Assembly: GCA_030628905.1 (NCBI GenBank)
Contig: DAOVQB010000245.1
Location: forward strand, 1-5,622
DNA from: DAOVQB01 sp023128935
Lineage (GTDB): Bacteria > Eisenbacteria > RBG-16-71-46 > CAIMUX01 > WJJG01
Direction: 5' to 3'
DNA length: 5,622 bases
Below the pieces are notes generated by a model that saw nothing but the letters and a program-made list of their open reading frames with translations, made no database searches and was not told the DNA's origin. Positions 5,533 through 5,622 of the stretch are shown piece by piece. How positions within the stretch are numbered: position 1 is the first letter of the stretch; every line of letters starts with the position of its first letter. The translations under genes and the position numbers were made by a program.

Positions 5533-5622
5533 CGGGTCTTGGGGCCTGGCTTTCGCTTGTGGAGGAAGCGACCTGCTAGCGCCTCGGCTAGATTCACGAA
5601 CGACTCACCTCCCAACGGCCGA
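5499..5622 (-). CDS. REP-associated transposase, C-terminal 40 residues (5' part outside window)
   Basis: A minus-strand open frame enters from the right edge and stops at TGA 5501-5499. It reads RPLGGESFVNLAEALAGRF, then LHKRKPGPKTRG, then a tail MCPLNSPEF. The GRPLG..F...LE..LGR.L..RKPGPK pattern is the characteristic C-terminus of REP-associated Y1 transposases of the IS200-like superfamily. The last residues, MCPLNSPEF, are read from the terminal repeat itself, a run-on often seen in annotated members. Whether the rest of the gene is intact cannot be judged here. It belongs to a different element from the one at 2190-2522, since their ends differ (GGGGACACA against GGGGTCAGACC). Confidence 0.75.
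   Translation of the reverse strand, partial: RPLGGESFVNLAEALAGRFLHKRKPGPKTRGMCPLNSPEF

Overview
This is a bacterial chromosomal segment. It joins a housekeeping edge (end of leuS, then a tRNA-Ala gene) to an accessory stretch of unrecognised genes and transposase remnants. Strong Shine-Dalgarno sequences and the C-terminal domain of a bacterial leucyl-tRNA synthetase support Bacteria. The composition is moderately GC-rich. I cannot name the phylum from this window.

Layout. Positions 2-295 (+) are the last 97 codons of leuS. Positions 369-441 (+) are a tRNA-Ala with anticodon GGC and the G3:U70 identity pair. Positions 533-1936 (+) encode a 467-residue protein of unknown function with a C-terminal coiled coil and a hydrophobic segment. 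It has its own promoter-like sequence and a strong ribosome binding site. Positions 1937-2189 hold nothing I can support. Positions 2190-2522 look like an internally deleted REP-associated (IS200-like, Y1/HUH) transposon on the minus strand. It keeps a promoter and the first 77 codons of its transposase.

Positions 2624-5267 (-) form a two-gene cassette read right to left. The first gene encodes a 92-residue single-pass membrane protein (5267-4989). The second, 214 bp downstream, encodes a 716-residue P-loop ATPase (4774-2624) with clear Walker A and Walker B motifs and a probable C-terminal winged helix. The cassette's upstream region and the gap between the two genes carry several inverted repeats that could be operators. 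Positions 5478-5622 hold the 3' end of a second transposase of the same broad superfamily. Its terminal repeat, present twice at a 34-bp period, lies just beyond and slightly inside its coding end.

How it fits together. The ATPase and membrane protein are flanked by two different transposase remnants, and a further unknown gene sits next to a tRNA gene. This is the pattern of a genomic island or accessory hot spot. The best candidate for an undescribed system is the ATPase plus small membrane protein pair, which could be a membrane-linked NTPase module, for example for defence or stress. That function is inference: no effector or nuclease motif is visible.
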